A stretch of DNA of 39,762 nucleotides. Origin: Spirogloea muscicola. Lineage: Eukaryota > Streptophyta > Zygnematophyceae > Spirogloeales > Spirogloeaceae. Below are positions 36,266-39,762 of this stretch, piece after piece. A program made the translations under genes and the position numbers. Where the stretch lies: the NCBI GenBank assembly GCA_009602725.1, contig WELB01000123.1:211393-251154 (forward strand), given 5' to 3'. The first letter of the stretch is position 1, and each line of letters begins with the position of its first letter. The notes under the pieces were generated by a model. It searched no databases and was not told the origin of the DNA. It was given only the letters and a program-made list of their open reading frames with translations.

Positions 36266-37279
36266 GCGCCTGTGTCAGCCTCGGGCAGGCTTGCTGTCTC
36301 GACTCAACGCACTCTATTAAGGACTTAAGCCAAGGACGGCAAGCAGCAGACTTAACTTACTCCAAGCAATTTTGCTTTGTTTCACTGCATGCGACTTTCC
36401 CTCTTGCTGCAGCAGTCATTGAAGTCTGTCTTGATTCTGTGTACTCGGTAGGCCCCCAACTCTATTTATTCTGATATGCACTAATTGACTGAGATTATTG
36501 AGCACCTCCTGCTGACGTCTTGAAGAATAGTCCATGCTTCTTATGCCATCCGGCCCTCTCAGACCTTGTACGTTTCTTTGGGCTGGCCTCTCACAGCTAC
36601 TGCCGTAAATAAGAAGAGCTGTTCCCTGGGACCTTGTTCATTCTTTCCAGCAGCAGCTTCTGTGTCTGGTTGACCACTTCCTTCCCTCCTCTCCTCCTGG
36701 ACGGGTGTGGCGAACTGATAAAGGCTACTACTGTATACCATCCCAAGTGTTTCCCCCTGCTGTCCTCTTTCTGGCTGGCTCCTTCCAGCCACCTCCTCAT
36801 ATAGCAACAGCGCTTCCATGTTGACTGGTGGCTGTGAGAGGCCAGCCCAAAAGAATGTACAAAGAACGGCTCATATGAGAGCCCAGTGCTCTCCATCTGT
36901 ACTTGCAAAATGGTTATCACGCAGCCAGTGGTGGTTAAAGACCTTTGCAAGGATGTTCACCTGCCATTGTAAGTTATTTCCAATCTGGGCTTGGCCGGTC
37001 CGCAATAAACGGTTTGCATTCTCTACAAAAGCATTCATGTGCCTGCATGATGGATCTTTGCACAATCATGGTCGAAGGCTCTCAACATTAGCATCGAGGT
37101 TCTTAAGCTGAGTGACTTACACAGTGCCTCCATGAGAGGCCGTTTGCACACACAGCAATCATGACAAGCTGGATATCACTACTATTATGCAAGTATCGCT
37201 ACCGTATAGCAAAATATAAAGAAGAGCGAGCACCAAATTTGCTTGAACCTCACTTCCGTCTCGCACAGATGCTCAGAGT
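36266..37279. other. No clear gene; hairpin-repeat variants and LRR gene 3' flank
   Basis: Repeat variants lie at about 36560-36600 (-; TTGGGCTGGCCTCTCACAGC) and 36815-36860 (+; TTGACTGGTGGCTGTGAGAG then GCCAGCCC). The TGAGATTATTGAGCACCTCC block at 36488 resembles one at 23865. From 37160 downward on the minus strand there may be a last LRR-gene exon (KRPLMEALCKSLSL), which I could not join. The region is AT-richer than average. No RNA gene is visible. Confidence 0.45.
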
Positions 37280-38340
37280 TCAGATCAATCTAGTTCGACG
37301 GACACGATATGTCAAATGTATTGCCACAAATCCCTCCCAAGCGAGCCCCCACTCTCCATCTACACTTTCAAGATGCACTCTTTCTAGCACATGACCTTGC
37401 AGGATCTGCAATTCACATGCCAAGCGACTCATCACTTGTGGAGAAAGCATAGAGCTGCCCAGATTTCTGATGTAAACAAGCTGGAGGCACGAGCGGAGAA
37501 TGTCAAGGATGGCCTTCTTGTTCACGGTGTTGCAGTCTCTCAAGTGTACTTCTTGCAACTTTGGGGACGCTCTTGCCAGTGCAACCAAGTCTTGCCGCTG
37601 CACGTCAATACAGCTAAGGGCTTTCAAAATTTTCCAGTGGAGGACAGGTCCATACAGACTGGTTCATTGTAAGAAGATGAGGGCCGCATAAGGTGAATGT
37701 CACCAACTTGCTGCATCCGGAAAGTGAAAATATCAAGGCCTCGCGCCAACCATGCCTTCCGAGCAGCAAGGAAGTTAGGTTGGGGCACCAGGAACCAGAT
37801 TTCCACCAGCATTCGTAATCAGGCTTAATACATGATGACTGACACTCAATGGAGTGAGAGAAAGCTTGTTGGGTAATGCTTGCATGACACCGACCAAATC
37901 GCAATCCTCCAAGCTCAAGTTCTCCAGCTGGGCGGCATTGACCAAGATTGCTGCAAAGGACGTCCAGTTGATCATTTTGAATCCTTTCAATCTGACTTCC
38001 ACCACTTCCAGTCTTGTTTTAAAATCTGCAATGTGTGGGTCTTGTAGGCAATGGTCTTCCCAAAGTTGCTGATAATGAAGCCTCCTCAGCTCCGGGCAGG
38101 CTACAGCAAGCGCTTGAAAAGATCGATCGGAGAGATTTAAGCATGCGTAAATACTAATGTCTTGCAGGATCGGGCATCCCAAGGCCAAGTGCCGAATCCC
38201 ACTGTCCGTGATGCTGCTGCAATTTTGGATGCGGAACACGCGAAGCTGGGGCAGATTCCCGCCAATCGTCTCCAAACCAGCATCAGAGAAACCAGGCGCC
38301 CAACCTCCTCGAAGTTCCATAGTTCAAGCTCTGTGAGCTG
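37280..38340 (-). CDS. Leucine-rich-repeat protein, F-box/AMN1 type, incomplete
   Basis: From a good acceptor (CTTGCCAG) at 38341 the minus strand reads QLTELELWNFEEV, then SDAGLETIGGNLPQLRVFRI, NCSSITDSGIRHLALGCPIL, ACLNLSDRSFQALAVACPEL, LENLSLEDCDLVGVMQAL, CPNLTSLLLGRHGWREALIF, LSGCSKLVTFTLCG, LVALARASPKLQEVHLRDCN and ERVHLESVDGEWGLAWEGF. The C..L..L.L..C..I.D.G spacing is that of cysteine-containing LRRs as in AMN1 and F-box/LRR adaptors. No F-box is seen; the 5' exons are missing or beyond 38341, next to a LINE fragment. Frame changes near 38305 and 37615 and at least one unplaced intron near 37860 mean the model is incomplete. Inferred: substrate receptor or cell-cycle type adaptor; function not assignable. 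Confidence 0.65.
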
Positions 38341-38589
38341 CTGGCAAGCAGCAGTGATTATGTGTATGTCATGATCTGCATGGATTGAAGGGATGCTTAA
38401 ATTAGCACTTCATTCGCACAAAACTATATCAGATTGTATCCAAAATACAGATATACTAGTCAGTGGCTCCAATCGCACAGTACACAGCAGGAACTGGGCA
38501 GCATATGGCAGCAAAAAGAATGGACAATGTTCAAAGCCAAAGAAAGAGGTGCTGAAAAAGGACTACACTACAAAGTGCAAGATGGTGTC

Positions 38590-39154
38590 TGCAGCGAGAC
38601 GGCCAGGCGTTTTCGATACACTTGCGCCAGCGACCCGGCTGCAGGGAAGTCTACCGGCTCTCCATGGAAGCGCCGGGCGATGGTGTGGCGGGCGAGCTGG
38701 GTGAGCAGCTCGAGCCACCGAGCGCCCAGCGCCCCATGTGTGTCGATGGCCAACGGGAAGAACTCGTCTTCCCGCGGATGATCCGCGTACTTCAGCTCTT
38801 TGGCCCGAGCAGCGCAGGCGACCGCATACCCAGCTGTGGTGGCACAGTTAGCTGGGTGTGAGCGGTCATAGGCATCAGTAGTCACCACGTCCAGGAGAAG
38901 ACGTGGCCCATCGGCCTGTCGGGTGGCCACCAGGTCTACACGCCTAGCGTGGAGACCGTCGGCCCTGTGCTGGATTGGCATGATCCGGAGTGCTCTGCTG
39001 CCACGGAGAAACCAGCCTCCAACAGGATGCCATGCATTACGTCGCGGAGGCGGTCGTGGGCCGCTGTCCGCTCTCCGCCGTGGGAACAGCGCAGAACATG
39101 AGCAGCCAGCTCTCCAGGCTCGGTCCCGCGCTCGCCACACTCACATGGACGCAC
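38590..39154 (-). mobile_element. Non-LTR retrotransposon 3' fragment with zinc finger and endonuclease-like domain
   Basis: The minus strand begins CECGERGTEPGELAAHVLRC and HDRLRDVMHGILLEAGF, the Cys/His finger found after RT in many LINEs. After a frame change near 39000 it continues RRVDLVATRQ and PRLLLDVVTTDAYDR, which fits the Asp...Asp pattern of restriction-like endonucleases, then ARAKELKYADHPREDEFFPL and ARWLELLTQLARHTIARRF. The RT itself is not present, so this is a 5'-truncated remnant, the usual product of incomplete LINE insertion. No poly(A) tail is obvious at the 3' side (about 38570). The family name is not assignable. Confidence 0.7.
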
Positions 39155-39762
39155 ACCCTGGAGACATTAGAAAAGAGGGGCTAGCAAAGAAAGATTGCCT
39201 CACACTGAAGGGCTTATTGTTGTTTGGAGCTGGATTTTTGGCCCACTACTCTTTCTGCCCCGAAAGTCTGGAATTGCTCGCCCACAGAAAGTGCTCGCCT
39301 AAAAGTAGAAAGTGCTCATTGAGAGGATGGGTAGGGGCTGGGAAAGTAAGTGCTCGCCCATTGAGGAGCCACCAGTCAATCGAAGAAGGGCTCGCCCATT
39401 GAGAATATGGGCTGGAACAGCCAGCCCAAAAAAGAATGAACAGAGTACAAGAAGAGGGGGGGGGAAGCCAGGCGAAGCCCAATCTGGCCGCGCTTCTGGA
39501 AGAAGTGGCACTCCCAATGGGGGCAAGGGCTGCGAAAAGCCAGCCCAAAAAGAATTCACAAAGGTTCAGAGGGCCTAAGAGCGGTGAGCAGCTACAAAGG
39601 GGCCTGAGGATGCAATGGTAAAACAGGGGGAGGATGGATCACTCAATAAGTACGAGTGAGGAGCCTCAGATCCGACAGACTAGCTGCCGGGAAGCTATCA
39701 CCCTGACGAAAGCCAGAGCCCGCAGCGAGAGCACGGCCAGCTCGCAGATGCAGAGCGTGGGC
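39155..39762. repeat. Second cluster of hairpin repeats at the window end
   Basis: No gene is seen. Copies of the hairpin repeat: partial at about 39277-39300, a compound copy at 39350-39440 (GCTCGCCCATTGAGGAGCC, then GCTCGCCCATTGAGAATATG, then GGGCTGGAACAGCCAGCCC and AAAAAAGAATGAACA), and a partial one at about 39530-39560. A TCTGGCCGCGCTTCTGGAAG fragment at 39482 is shared with 20355 and 24230. From 39645 to the end the sequence resembles the second motif seen at 14331-14470, 24035 and 25550 (GTCAG-like block, then CAGAGCCCGCAGCGAGAGCA). Confidence 0.75.

Overview
The window looks like nuclear DNA of a GC-rich eukaryote, most likely a chlorophyte green alga; I cannot place the class. The evidence is intron-dense genes with GT-AG introns of about 60-280 bases, a plastid-type FtsH-like (FtsHi) gene, a hydroxyproline-type Ser/Pro-rich secreted protein, a CBM48 protein with an Ala-rich leader, and chlorophyte-style Ty3/gypsy debris. 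Three N bases (8847, 9635, 27364) lie in G/C-rich tracts, and several host-type genes carry isolated one-base frame breaks, so this is a draft assembly.

Layout. 1-5923 (+): 3' part of an FtsHi-type AAA ATPase gene, 19 exons whose lengths sum to a whole number of codons. 6653-8914 (-): convergent gene with a CBM48 glycogen-binding module and a conserved-looking C-terminal region I cannot name. 9.6-20.1 kb: a mosaic of Ty3/gypsy fragments in alternating orientation, holding gag with two zinc knuckles, protease, a DNA cytosine-5 methyltransferase domain between protease and reverse transcriptase, RT, RNase H, integrase and a terminal PHD finger. 21.3-23.4 kb (-): unidentified multi-exon gene. 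23.6-26.8 kb: gene-poor stretch full of a short hairpin repeat. 27381-32996 (+): a secreted fusion of an HHIP-like/sugar-dehydrogenase protein with a glyoxal-oxidase-like protein through a proline-rich linker. 34.0-35.6 kb (-): degraded second copy of the glyoxal-oxidase-like half. 35.5-36.3 kb (+): an unknown Cys-rich ORF. 37.3-38.3 kb (-): a leucine-rich-repeat gene. 38.6-39.2 kb (-): a non-LTR retrotransposon 3' fragment, followed by more of the hairpin repeat.

The most interesting signals are: (1) a chlorophyte-type gypsy polyprotein with an internal DNA methyltransferase, seen in two copies; (2) an approximately 80-base dispersed element with target duplications and an empty-site comparison inside this window, inserted in an exon and shaped like a small intron (introner-like); (3) the HHIP/sugar dehydrogenase-proline linker-glyoxal oxidase fusion, whose oxidase half seems to lack most copper-radical ligands.

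The host genes show no evident shared pathway. FtsHi would act at the plastid envelope, CBM48 protein on starch or glycogen, and the fusion in the extracellular matrix. All exon models are by eye.
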